DNA from: JBBQIY01 sp964618405
Lineage (GTDB): Bacteria; Verrucomicrobiota; Kiritimatiellia; RFP12; UBA3636
Direction: 5' to 3'
Length of the DNA: 10,440 bases
Assembly: GCA_964618405.1 (NCBI GenBank)
Contig: CAZUAY010000138.1
Location: forward strand, 1-10,440
Part shown: positions 1 through 5,677 of the stretch, one piece after another
How the letters are laid out: the number at the start of each line of letters is the position of its first letter
How positions within the stretch are numbered: the first letter of the stretch is position 1
Program-made: the position numbers and the translations under genes
The notes under the pieces: model-generated
The model's database searches: none
What the model saw: the letters and a program-made list of their open reading frames with translations, nothing else
Told to the model about the DNA's origin: nothing

Positions 1-1
1 G

Positions 2-175
2 GCGGTTGAAGAAATACAAGGCTATCCGACCGTCACCAAAGCCATCATGAAAGATATTCGAACCGGCAGCACCACAACGATCCATTACACCCGCGTCGAC
101 TATAACATCGGCCTTACGGAAGACCTCTTTACCGAGCGTTACCTCCGCAATCCACCGCGCGCTAAACTCCGCTAG
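2..175 (+). CDS. Outer-membrane lipoprotein-sorting protein, LolA-like (3' end only)
   Basis: An open frame enters from the left edge and runs 57 codons to a TAG stop at 173-175. The translation reads YPTVTKAIMKDIRTGSTT, then HYTRVDYNIGLTEDLFTERY and finally LRNPPRAKLR. The 'G.YPT...M.D...GS.T.I.Y..V.Y...L...LFTERYLRNPP' pattern is the usual C-terminus of the LolA-like periplasmic proteins annotated as outer membrane lipoprotein-sorting protein. These are beta-rich proteins thought to bind or carry lipid or lipoprotein between inner and outer membrane, often encoded beside RND-type exporters. The start, signal peptide and partner genes lie outside the window, so neither operon nor cargo can be judged. 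It converges with the leftward hydrolase gene. I recognise the family from the C-terminal motif only; the frame and stop are clear. Confidence 0.75.
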   Translation, partial: AVEEIQGYPTVTKAIMKDIRTGSTTTIHYTRVDYNIGLTEDLFTERYLRNPPRAKLR

Positions 176-603
176 TTTGTTCCAACGGCAAGCGTGACCC
201 TCAGTCAGAAGGGCTCGATGGACAAGAAGCTGGGCTGCCACTCTGCGTGGATTTTAAACCATGAAATACATCTACCTGTGTCGGCACCGCAAACAGGTGA
301 AACTTCATAAACAGGTTTTTGGGGTAACATGAATGGACGGAATGATTTCCTGATGTTCCTGAGTTCCAGATAAAAAACTTCAAGAAAGACTTCGCGCCCT
401 TCGCGCCACCTTTGCGCCCCTTGCGTTAAATCTTTAGAAGAGGGAATTGAACTTGCGACCGAAAAGTAGAAAAATCTCAATTTAGTGAGGTCTGAAGTAA
501 TCCACCAAAGGTCCGGCGACTAGTGGACTGAGGATAGCGCCAACCCCCATAAAAGGAAATATCCAGCTTACCGTACACGTTACGCCATGACAAAGGGCGA
601 GGG
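176..603. other. Convergent intergenic region made of decayed repeat-like sequence
   Basis: This 428-bp stretch separates the converging LolA-like and hydrolase genes. Open frames here have no recognisable protein features. The segment at about 380-430 (a run of CTTCGCGCC-like units followed by TTGCGCCCCTTGCG) is low complexity. Positions 434-467 recur in inverted orientation at 4309-4342. I see no convincing rho-independent terminator for either gene, only a weak CCCT/AGGG pairing near 195-215 without a T-run. Confidence 0.6.
434..467 (+). repeat. Dispersed repeat fragment, copy 1 (inverted partner at 4309-4342)
   Basis: These 34 nt match the reverse complement of 4309-4342 at 31 of 34 positions. 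In one frame both copies read as nearly the same peptide (LEEGIELATEK here, LEEEIELATEK in the other), with two of the three differences silent. Here the frame ends at a TAG directly after the lysine. This looks like a relic of a coding sequence or of a mobile repeat; I do not recognise the parent. Confidence 0.65.
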
Positions 604-1644
604 TCACGTCCGCCGATAATTGGTACCCGGTAGCCCCGGCACTGCCCCTAAGAGGTGGTAATCGAGGAAAGCATACATCGCCGCTCGCAGGATCGGCCCT
701 GTGTTGTGGCCTTCGCCATGCGCAAACCGCGAAAAATTGTTTTCTTTGCCGAGAAATTTATACAGATTGTGCAATTTCTCTGAGAGATCGGAAAACAGGT
801 GCGCCTGCTTGCAGAAGTCGTCGCGGAACGGGAGCATAAGCAGCAGCGGCCGCGGTGCCAGTAGAGCAAGCACCTCGTGGACTTCGTAGCCAGGCTCTTT
901 GCCGGCCTTGATTTCGTCAGAGAATCGCTTCATGGTCGCGTACGGAAGCTGGTGGGCACAGTGCTTGAGCCAGAGCTCGCCGTAGTGGGGGCACTGCCCG
1001 CAACTGGGAACTCCGACCTTAACCCGGTCGTCATACAGCATGTGATGGATGACCGCGCTCCCGCCACGGGAGTGGCCGATAGCGCCCAGGCGGGAAGTGT
1101 CCGCTTCCGGCAAGGTTTGAACGAGGTCAACCGCACGCGTATGATCGTAGGCAGTTTTGCCTTCGAGCGACCACTCAGGATGCTTGCTGTACAGGTTGTC
1201 CGTCCGAAAGAACTCTCCATCGAGCCCTATCCTTTCGCCGGTGGCCCACTGGTCCGGCGCAAAGGTGACATACCCTTTGCGGGCCAATTCAACCGCATAA
1301 TTCATGTTGTTTGGCTTCTCGACAAGGGTTGGGTCTTGCGATACGTTTTCCTTGCCAGGACTGCTGGTACCGTGGTAACACATGACGACTGGGGCAGGCT
1401 TTGAAAGATCCGCAGGGGTGAAAAGCCAGGCAAACGCTTTTTGCCCGGCTTCCACCTCGTACGTGACGTGCTGCTTCGTATAGCCGTCGAAAGTCTGCTT
1501 ATCGCCCCATTCGGGCTTCAGGTCGCACGCCTCTTGAGAACCTTCCCCGAAGTAGTATCGGACCCGCTTGTCTATTTTCTTGCGTCTGTTCTCCCAGTCT
1601 TCCAGCGTATCGTCAGGCAGTACCAAATCACAGAATGGATTCAT
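604..1644 (-). CDS. Alpha/beta hydrolase, probable carbohydrate esterase or dienelactone-hydrolase-like
   Basis: A 346-aa alpha/beta-hydrolase-fold enzyme, probably cleaving an ester such as an O-acetyl group on a sugar; the substrate is inferred from context. The nucleophile elbow reads GAIGHSRGGSA with Ser192. An oxyanion HG motif lies at CYHGTSS (about residues 89-95). An acid Asp at about 275-276 follows a beta strand (LLLMLPFRDD), and the catalytic His is 313 (or 309) in FAHGEGHNTG. There is no signal peptide or membrane segment, so it is predicted cytoplasmic. I chose the ATG at 1644 because AGGAAAGG lies about 6 nt upstream; a GTG seven codons earlier is less likely. It is the last gene of a three-gene leftward operon, 51 bp after the PIG-L gene. 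Members of the acetyl-xylan-esterase and abhydrolase_7 groups look similar; the exact subfamily is uncertain. Confidence 0.85.
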   Translation of the reverse strand: MNPFCDLVLPDDTLEDWENRRKKIDKRVRYYFGEGSQEACDLKPEWGDKQTFDGYTKQHVTYEVEAGQKAFAWLFTPADLSKPAPVVMCYHGTSSPGKENVSQDPTLVEKPNNMNYAVELARKGYVTFAPDQWATGERIGLDGEFFRTDNLYSKHPEWSLEGKTAYDHTRAVDLVQTLPEADTSRLGAIGHSRGGSAVIHHMLYDDRVKVGVPSCGQCPHYGELWLKHCAHQLPYATMKRFSDEIKAGKEPGYEVHEVLALLAPRPLLLMLPFRDDFCKQAHLFSDLSEKLHNLYKFLGKENNFSRFAHGEGHNTGPILRAAMYAFLDYHLLGAVPGLPGTNYRRT

Positions 1645-1695
1645 GTGTTTCCTTTCCTCTTGCACAGAGCAGTTTCAGGAATTCTTTCTAGATAC

Positions 1696-2706
1696 CTATT
1701 TTTTCTTGACGGGTTTATCCGCTATGGCCTCAGTATTCCTGCACATTTCTAAAAAGTCTTCGCGGGCTTTTTTCGTTTCCTCGCTGAAGAAGAGCTGCAT
1801 CCAGTTCGTGTTGCAGTATGCGTGATTTTTCTTGAATTCCTCCGTCAGCGGTCCAACACGGGTTTCGGAAAGAAACACAACCGTGTGAGTCTCCGCGCTT
1901 TTGCATCCACCGCACATTCTTCCCGCAAACGCGTCAAAGAGGTCAAGGTGGTCGGGGCGGGGAATCTGGCATGCGTGTTTTGCGATGGCGTCAATCTTTT
2001 TCTCCATAAAACCGGTGGTGTCGATGAACGAATCCCATCGGTCATAGAAACCGCCCATTTGATTCCTATAAGGCACTGTCGCGCAGAGAAAGCTGCCATC
2101 GTACCCTGCGGCCTGGGCCTTATGGAACGCCTTCTCCACAAGGAGAGTTGTGCCGGTGTGCTCAAACGTGTAATCAACAGCGGGATGCGTCAGTATGACC
2201 TCAGGGTTTTTTTCAAGGATGAGCTTCGCCACACGTTCGACCTGCGCCGGATCATCGCACGCTGTCATGATGGTGGGAATCGCAGGGTCATAGCAGTCGG
2301 GCGCGGGAGCCCCGTAACGCAGGTCAACTACTTTTAAATTCCTGTCGGTGTAATGGCGTTGCGCGTAATCGAGATGGATCGGTACCGTATTGAAGCAATC
2401 CCGTGCGGCGTTGGCTGCTTCGCTCTTGCGCTGTTGAATTTCGTAGTACCAAGGCACCAGATGAGTAATGCGTCCGTAGGCCTCAGAGACCGTGGATTTC
2501 TTTTCCGTGATCCATTCCGGCAACTTGGAAAGGCCGACGCTCACGCCCTCCGTGGCTTCAGACCACCCGCCCGACATGTTATTGGTTGATTGCACGTAAA
2601 CAATCTCATATCCGAATTGCTCGTGGTACTTTAGCATAGTCCCGGCAAAGTTCAGCTCAATGTCGTCGCAGTGCGCGGCGATTACCATCAGTGATTTCTT
2701 GTTCAT
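1696..2706 (-). CDS. PIG-L family deacetylase (LmbE-like zinc hydrolase)
   Basis: A 336-aa protein of the PIG-L/LmbE family, zinc enzymes that remove N-acetyl groups from sugars such as GlcNAc conjugates. The N-terminal beta strand and metal motif read LMVIAAHCDDIE, so His12, Asp14 and Asp15 sit where the family has AHPDDxE; the usual Pro is Cys13 here. The second metal-binding area is ILTHPAVDYTFEHTG, with His174 and His183. At 336 aa it is longer than the roughly 230-300 aa of small family members, mainly through extra sequence between residues 45 and 155. There is no signal peptide. The ATG at 2706 is preferred over upstream alternatives because AAAGGAAAG lies just before it and homology begins there. 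It starts 23 bp after the beta-helix gene ends and is followed 51 bp later by the hydrolase, so all three are probably one transcript. Substrate unknown. Confidence 0.88.
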   Translation of the reverse strand: MNKKSLMVIAAHCDDIELNFAGTMLKYHEQFGYEIVYVQSTNNMSGGWSEATEGVSVGLSKLPEWITEKKSTVSEAYGRITHLVPWYYEIQQRKSEAANAARDCFNTVPIHLDYAQRHYTDRNLKVVDLRYGAPAPDCYDPAIPTIMTACDDPAQVERVAKLILEKNPEVILTHPAVDYTFEHTGTTLLVEKAFHKAQAAGYDGSFLCATVPYRNQMGGFYDRWDSFIDTTGFMEKKIDAIAKHACQIPRPDHLDLFDAFAGRMCGGCKSAETHTVVFLSETRVGPLTEEFKKNHAYCNTNWMQLFFSEETKKAREDFLEMCRNTEAIADKPVKKK

Positions 2707-2729
2707 AGTCTTTCCTTTCATTTCAAGCC

Positions 2730-3962
2730 TCACCGCACCAAGATGGTGGTGCCCAACGGTCGAAACTCGTAGCAACCTATATCGACGGTTTCAAAGACAC
2801 GCTTGTTGCCATCAAGGTCCACAGAGGTGGCGACCATCCACAACAGGTTGGTTCCCGCATTGATGCACGGCGATTTGCCGGACAGCCGAAAATTGTTGTT
2901 TTCAAAATCCACGAATGCCGGATCATGGGTTATGTTGTTCGAACCCAGCACATTATTGGTGCTCGACAAGTGGCAGTGGTAATACAGGTTGACAGTTTTA
3001 TCACTGGTGCTTCTGTTCCCGGTAACGATCACGTTGTAATAAGAGTTAGTAACAACTTGGGACTGATTGTTGTATCCCGAGAGCAAATTCCCGACCACCG
3101 TGCAGTTTTCGACGGTGTGGGAATTCCCTTCCGGCTGGATAAACAGTGGACTCGTAGCGCTATTGCCCCATAGCAGGCAGTTGCGGACACTGCCCTTGAA
3201 GCGAAGCGCCACGCCGCCGCCGGAGGTGGAGGTCAAAATGTTGCTGGCAACCACGCAATTCTCGACCAGAGTTCCGGATGACTGAGATACGCAACCGCCC
3301 CCATAGGAGACAGCCTCATTAGCGATAATCCGGCAGTTGCGCATCTGCGCTCCCTTGTCGATGAACGCGCCGCCGCCCCGTTGGTTGGAGTCATTACCGA
3401 TGATATCACAATTCTCGACCAAACAACTATCACCAAGCGCATGGATGCCTCCGCCACCTCTCTCCCCGGACGTCATGGCGAGCTGGTTTCCTGTCACGAG
3501 GCAGTTACGAACAGTGCCCGCCGTCATGTACACACCACCGCCGCCATACGAATTTAGGGAACTACCTATATTGGTATCCAGGCGGTACCCGTTTGTTATC
3601 GTGAAGCCCTCCACCAAGGCGGCAACGTTTTTCAGGTAGAAGCAGCGATTCGTGGTCGCGGGATAATTGCCATTAATTATCGTGCCGTCACGATCTAGTT
3701 CGCCGTTATTCCAGCTCCGGATCGAAAGGTCGGAGATTACGATCTCGTTGGTCAGAGCATACACACCGTTGGTCACGTACACGGTATTGCCCACGCTTCC
3801 CGCGGCCGCCACGGCATCATGGATGCTGTGGGCCGCCGTACTCCAGTTCGTATACGGATGCGTGTCCGATCCGCCCGCCGACACGTAATACTCCGTGGCT
3901 CTGGCACTCAGCATGCCGCCAACTAGAATTGTAAAAAAACAAACAAAACAAATTCTCTTCAT
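2730..3962 (-). CDS. Secreted right-handed beta-helix protein, choice-of-anchor Q type
   Basis: A 410-aa exported protein. Residues 1-22 form a signal peptide (KRICFVCFFTILVGGMLSA, likely cleaved after SARA or RAT). The mature start YYVSAGGSDTHPYTNWSTA followed by an IHDAV segment is typical of PVC-group pectin-lyase-fold proteins. The middle consists of repeating rungs with 'V(R/E)NC.(V/I).(G/A)N' and GGGG or GGG turns, e.g. VRNCLVTGN, VENCDIIGN, MRNCRIIAN, VENCVVASN, VRNCLLWGN and VENCTVVGN; these are parallel beta-helix coils. The C-terminus NNNFRLSGKSPCINAG then VDIGCYEF is the conserved ending of the choice-of-anchor Q group. No lyase catalytic residues can be assigned, so it may bind rather than cleave polysaccharide. 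The ATG at 3962 has a strong GGGGGAGGAG ribosome-binding site. It is the first gene of the operon with the PIG-L and hydrolase genes. Periplasmic, surface or secreted location is inferred. Confidence 0.85.
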   Translation of the reverse strand: MKRICFVCFFTILVGGMLSARATEYYVSAGGSDTHPYTNWSTAAHSIHDAVAAAGSVGNTVYVTNGVYALTNEIVISDLSIRSWNNGELDRDGTIINGNYPATTNRCFYLKNVAALVEGFTITNGYRLDTNIGSSLNSYGGGGVYMTAGTVRNCLVTGNQLAMTSGERGGGGIHALGDSCLVENCDIIGNDSNQRGGGAFIDKGAQMRNCRIIANEAVSYGGGCVSQSSGTLVENCVVASNILTSTSGGGVALRFKGSVRNCLLWGNSATSPLFIQPEGNSHTVENCTVVGNLLSGYNNQSQVVTNSYYNVIVTGNRSTSDKTVNLYYHCHLSSTNNVLGSNNITHDPAFVDFENNNFRLSGKSPCINAGTNLLWMVATSVDLDGNKRVFETVDIGCYEFRPLGTTILVR

Positions 3963-4000
3963 GTTAGCTCCTCCCCCATTTTTATTTTTGGATGCCTTAG

Positions 4001-4055
4001 GTAGGTCTTGTTACTCCGGCGTCAAGAATACGGCGGATTGCAAGAGCCGACCTAC
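4001..4055. repeat. Imperfect inverted repeat in the leader of the beta-helix operon
   Basis: The arms GTAGGTC (4001-4007) and GACCTAC (4049-4055) pair exactly. Inner pairing is possible between TTG and CAA and between TCCG and CGGA. The element lies between the predicted promoter and the start codon, so the transcript would carry it as a bulged stem-loop about 40 nt upstream of the ribosome-binding region. It resembles repeated extragenic palindromes, but no second copy is in the window. Confidence 0.5.
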
Positions 4056-4104
4056 TCTGCCCTTCGTTTTTTGCACAAAACCACATTGAGTAGGAAACAG
4101 CACT

Positions 4105-4133
4105 ATTTTATCATAGAAAAGAATCCCCGTCCA
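4105..4133 (-). promoter_or_regulatory. Sigma70-like promoter for the beta-helix/PIG-L/hydrolase operon
   Basis: On the - strand TGGACG (4133-4128) is followed after exactly 17 nt by TAAAAT (4110-4105). This predicts transcription starting near 4098 and a leader of about 135 nt. It is a sequence match only. Confidence 0.5.
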
Positions 4134-4228
4134 CCTTATTGCAACTTTTTCGGTAATCGGTCAGGCACAGGGGAGAAGTAGCGAGTTGTGAGGCTGGAGA
4201 GAGTGAGTAGTGAGGGAGGCGCTTTTTC

Positions 4229-4260
4229 AATTCGTAATTCATAATTCATCATTCGTAATT
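4229..4260. repeat. Short period-7 repeat, AATTCRT
   Basis: Consecutive units AATTCGT, AATTCAT and AATTCAT are followed by C, ATTCGT and a terminal AATT. The period is seven, the same as the unrelated ACTCCCT array at 5474-5662. Confidence 0.65.
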
Positions 4261-4308
4261 TTCTCCCATCTAGAACCTAGGGCCTGAAACCTAACACCTT
4301 CCTTGCGC

Positions 4309-4342
4309 ACTTTTCTGTCGCAAGCTCAATTTCCTCTTCTAA
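4309..4342 (-). repeat. Dispersed repeat fragment, copy 2 (inverted relative to 434-467)
   Basis: These 34 nt match the reverse complement of 434-467 at 31 positions. On the - strand they read LEEEIELATEK in frame. Flanking sequence is unrelated, so only a short core is shared. Confidence 0.65.
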
Positions 4343-4364
4343 TAATGAATGACCGCTCGCGAAA

Positions 4365-4391
4365 TCTACGATAATAACGTAAGATCGTAGA
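4365..4391. repeat. Perfect 8-bp inverted repeat with 11-nt loop
   Basis: TCTACGAT (4365-4372) and ATCGTAGA (4384-4391) are exact reverse complements. There is no adjacent T-run, so it is not a classical terminator; it could be an operator or chance. Confidence 0.4.
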
Positions 4392-4507
4392 CGGTCTGAC
4401 CGAAGTTTCCCACTTGGAAATTGGATTTGAGTGTTGGCTGTTGGAAATTGAGAGTGCAAAGAACTCAGAAACCTTTTCGGATAACGTCTCGCTAGTGGCG
4501 AGTCGCT

Positions 4508-4551
4508 AGATCTGCTCTATTCTGCTATCAACCCAGTTGTCGCACTAAGCG
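4508..4551 (+). repeat. 44-nt dispersed repeat, copy 1
   Basis: Matches 10397-10440 at 39 of 44 positions without gaps, including a 22-nt identical core containing ATCAACCCAGTTGTCGC. The second copy touches the window end, so the real repeat may be longer. Identity falls off just upstream of the repeat. Confidence 0.8.
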
Positions 4552-4718
4552 CGGTGCGGTTTTAAACACAGAGAGTTGGAGACACAGAGATTGAGCCACT
4601 GGGAGCAGATGCTTCTAGCCTGTGCAAATGACAAGGAGCCGATGTGACACAGGCATTCCTGCCTATTCAATCGCCAAAGCTCGCAAAAACGTTTTTCAGA
4701 CTACGCCCTACGCCTCTT

Positions 4719-5468
4719 TTAGGCTCTGTCCTGTAGAAGATGCACATTGGTCTCAAGAAACTCGCGCTGTCCTTTACGGAGCTTAACGCCAGGTCTCACA
4801 CGGGCTACCATCGCTTCCGCCTCAGGCAGAGTCTTCGCCGTGCAACGACGGAGCAACAGTGCACAGGAGAAAAAACCCGTGCGGCCATGTCCCTGCGCAC
4901 AGTGGATGTAAAGGCCGCTTTCAGGAAGTGAATCGATACACGCGATCAATGCTTCGCACGACCGAAATGATGCTTCAAGAATAGGAAACGAAACATATCG
5001 CCCCTCATAGTTCAACTCCGCAGGGGATGCTGGAAATTCCGCCACAAGATCGACGCAAACCGCCGTACGCGACGGAATGTCGCGTAGCCGAGACGGCCTT
5101 CGTCCAATGAAAATGCCATCCACAAGTTTATCATGTGAATTTTCTCGGGATAATCTTGTGAGGAAGATTTGTCTCGTCCAAAGCGGAATCAAATACGGGG
5201 AAAAAACAATCCACGAGATTAGCGGAAGACGTCCATCTTCCTGCTTGCTGAAGCAGGTTGAATCATTCTCCTCGTATGCAAGAAAAAGCAATACGGCAGC
5301 ACCCGTGCACCACAGCGATACGAGCGTGGCAGTGTACCAACCCTGCCCCGCGACAACACCGCGCTGAATAGCAATAAATGAAACGACAGCAAGCGCTAAC
5401 GCGAGATAGCCGTAACGTCTCGTAATATGTGCAACGGGATGCCTCGCTTTTTTCTCAGTTTTGTCCAT
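4719..5468 (-). CDS. Membrane-anchored dual-specificity phosphatase
   Basis: A 249-aa protein with an N-terminal membrane part and a C-terminal cysteine phosphatase. Hydrophobic segments lie at about residues 20-36, 45-65 and 82-98. The phosphatase P-loop is IHCAQGHGRTG with Cys190 as nucleophile, Arg196 binding phosphate and Thr197, fitting HCxxGxxR(S/T). The segment CVDLVAEFP precedes it. Where many family members have Asp as general acid ('PILD'), this protein reads FPILEASF with Glu165. The substrate could be phosphoprotein, phosphoinositide-like lipid or phosphatidylglycerophosphate; the membrane anchor suggests a lipid or membrane-bound target. Topology should place the catalytic domain in the cytoplasm. 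The ATG at 5468 is preceded by AGGG at 8-nt spacing supplied by the heptamer array. It lies 209 bp after lysS; its own promoter was not found. Confidence 0.82.
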   Translation of the reverse strand: MDKTEKKARHPVAHITRRYGYLALALAVVSFIAIQRGVVAGQGWYTATLVSLWCTGAAVLLFLAYEENDSTCFSKQEDGRLPLISWIVFSPYLIPLWTRQIFLTRLSRENSHDKLVDGIFIGRRPSRLRDIPSRTAVCVDLVAEFPASPAELNYEGRYVSFPILEASFRSCEALIACIDSLPESGLYIHCAQGHGRTGFFSCALLLRRCTAKTLPEAEAMVARVRPGVKLRKGQREFLETNVHLLQDRA

Positions 5469-5473
5469 TCCCT

Positions 5474-5662
5474 ACGCCCTACTCCCTCTTTCAAATGGGG
5501 CCTGGCCCCCAGCGGAAACTACTCCCTACTCCCTACTCCCTACTCCCTACTCCCTACTCCCTCTTTCAATCGGGGCCTGGGGTGCCCCCAGCGGAAACTA
5601 CTCCCTACTCCCTACGCACTACTCCCTACTCCCTACGCACTACGCACTACTCCCTACGCTCT
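5474..5662. repeat. Heptamer array ACTCCCT (2 + 6 + 9 units) with two hairpin spacers
   Basis: Two units (5474-5487), a 33-nt spacer (5488-5520), six perfect ACTCCCT units (5521-5562), a 37-nt spacer (5563-5599), then nine units (5600-5662) including ACGCACT and ACGCTCT variants. The two spacers begin CTTTCAA and end CCCCCAGCGGAAACT; they differ by two substitutions and a 4-nt indel. Both keep a GC hairpin (GGGGCC-T-GGCCCC in the first; CTGGGG with CCCCAG on the - strand in the second). The array fills almost the whole gap between lysS and the phosphatase gene. Confidence 0.92.
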
Positions 5663-5677
5663 GTTTCCTGAATTCTG

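Larger units (their letters stand above)
3963..4718. other. Repeat-rich intergenic region without a convincing gene
   Basis: About 750 bp between the phosphatase stop and the beta-helix start. It holds the leader inverted repeat and promoter of the beta-helix operon, and a 25-nt segment (4152-4176) resembling 10341-10365. It also holds period-7 AATTCRT repeats (4229-4260), a fragment shared with 434-467, an 8-bp-arm inverted repeat (4365-4391), the 44-nt repeat (4508-4551), and low-complexity stretches such as two TTGGAAATTG copies (4414-4423, 4441-4450) and ACACAGAG units (4564-4587). A 60-codon frame at 4277-4459 is built from these repeats and is not counted as a gene. Confidence 0.7.

Noticed and set aside
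205..480. 91-codon frame on the - strand downstream of the hydrolase
   Set aside because: Low-complexity repeat-like translation, no ribosome site or family motif, and part of it matches another intergenic fragment in the window.
877..1404. 175-codon + strand frame
   Set aside because: Antisense shadow of the hydrolase gene, which has a full catalytic triad on the - strand.
4277..4459. 60-codon frame on the - strand
   Set aside because: Composed of intergenic repeats (shared fragment, inverted repeat, TTGGAAATTG copies) with no good start context.
4685..4696. AAAAACGTTTTT palindrome after the phosphatase gene as a terminator
   Set aside because: It is a perfect palindrome with no room for a loop and no GC stem, so it does not fit a rho-independent terminator.
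5474..5662. CRISPR array
   Set aside because: Repeats are contiguous 7-mers, and the two longer spacers are nearly identical to each other; no cas genes are near.
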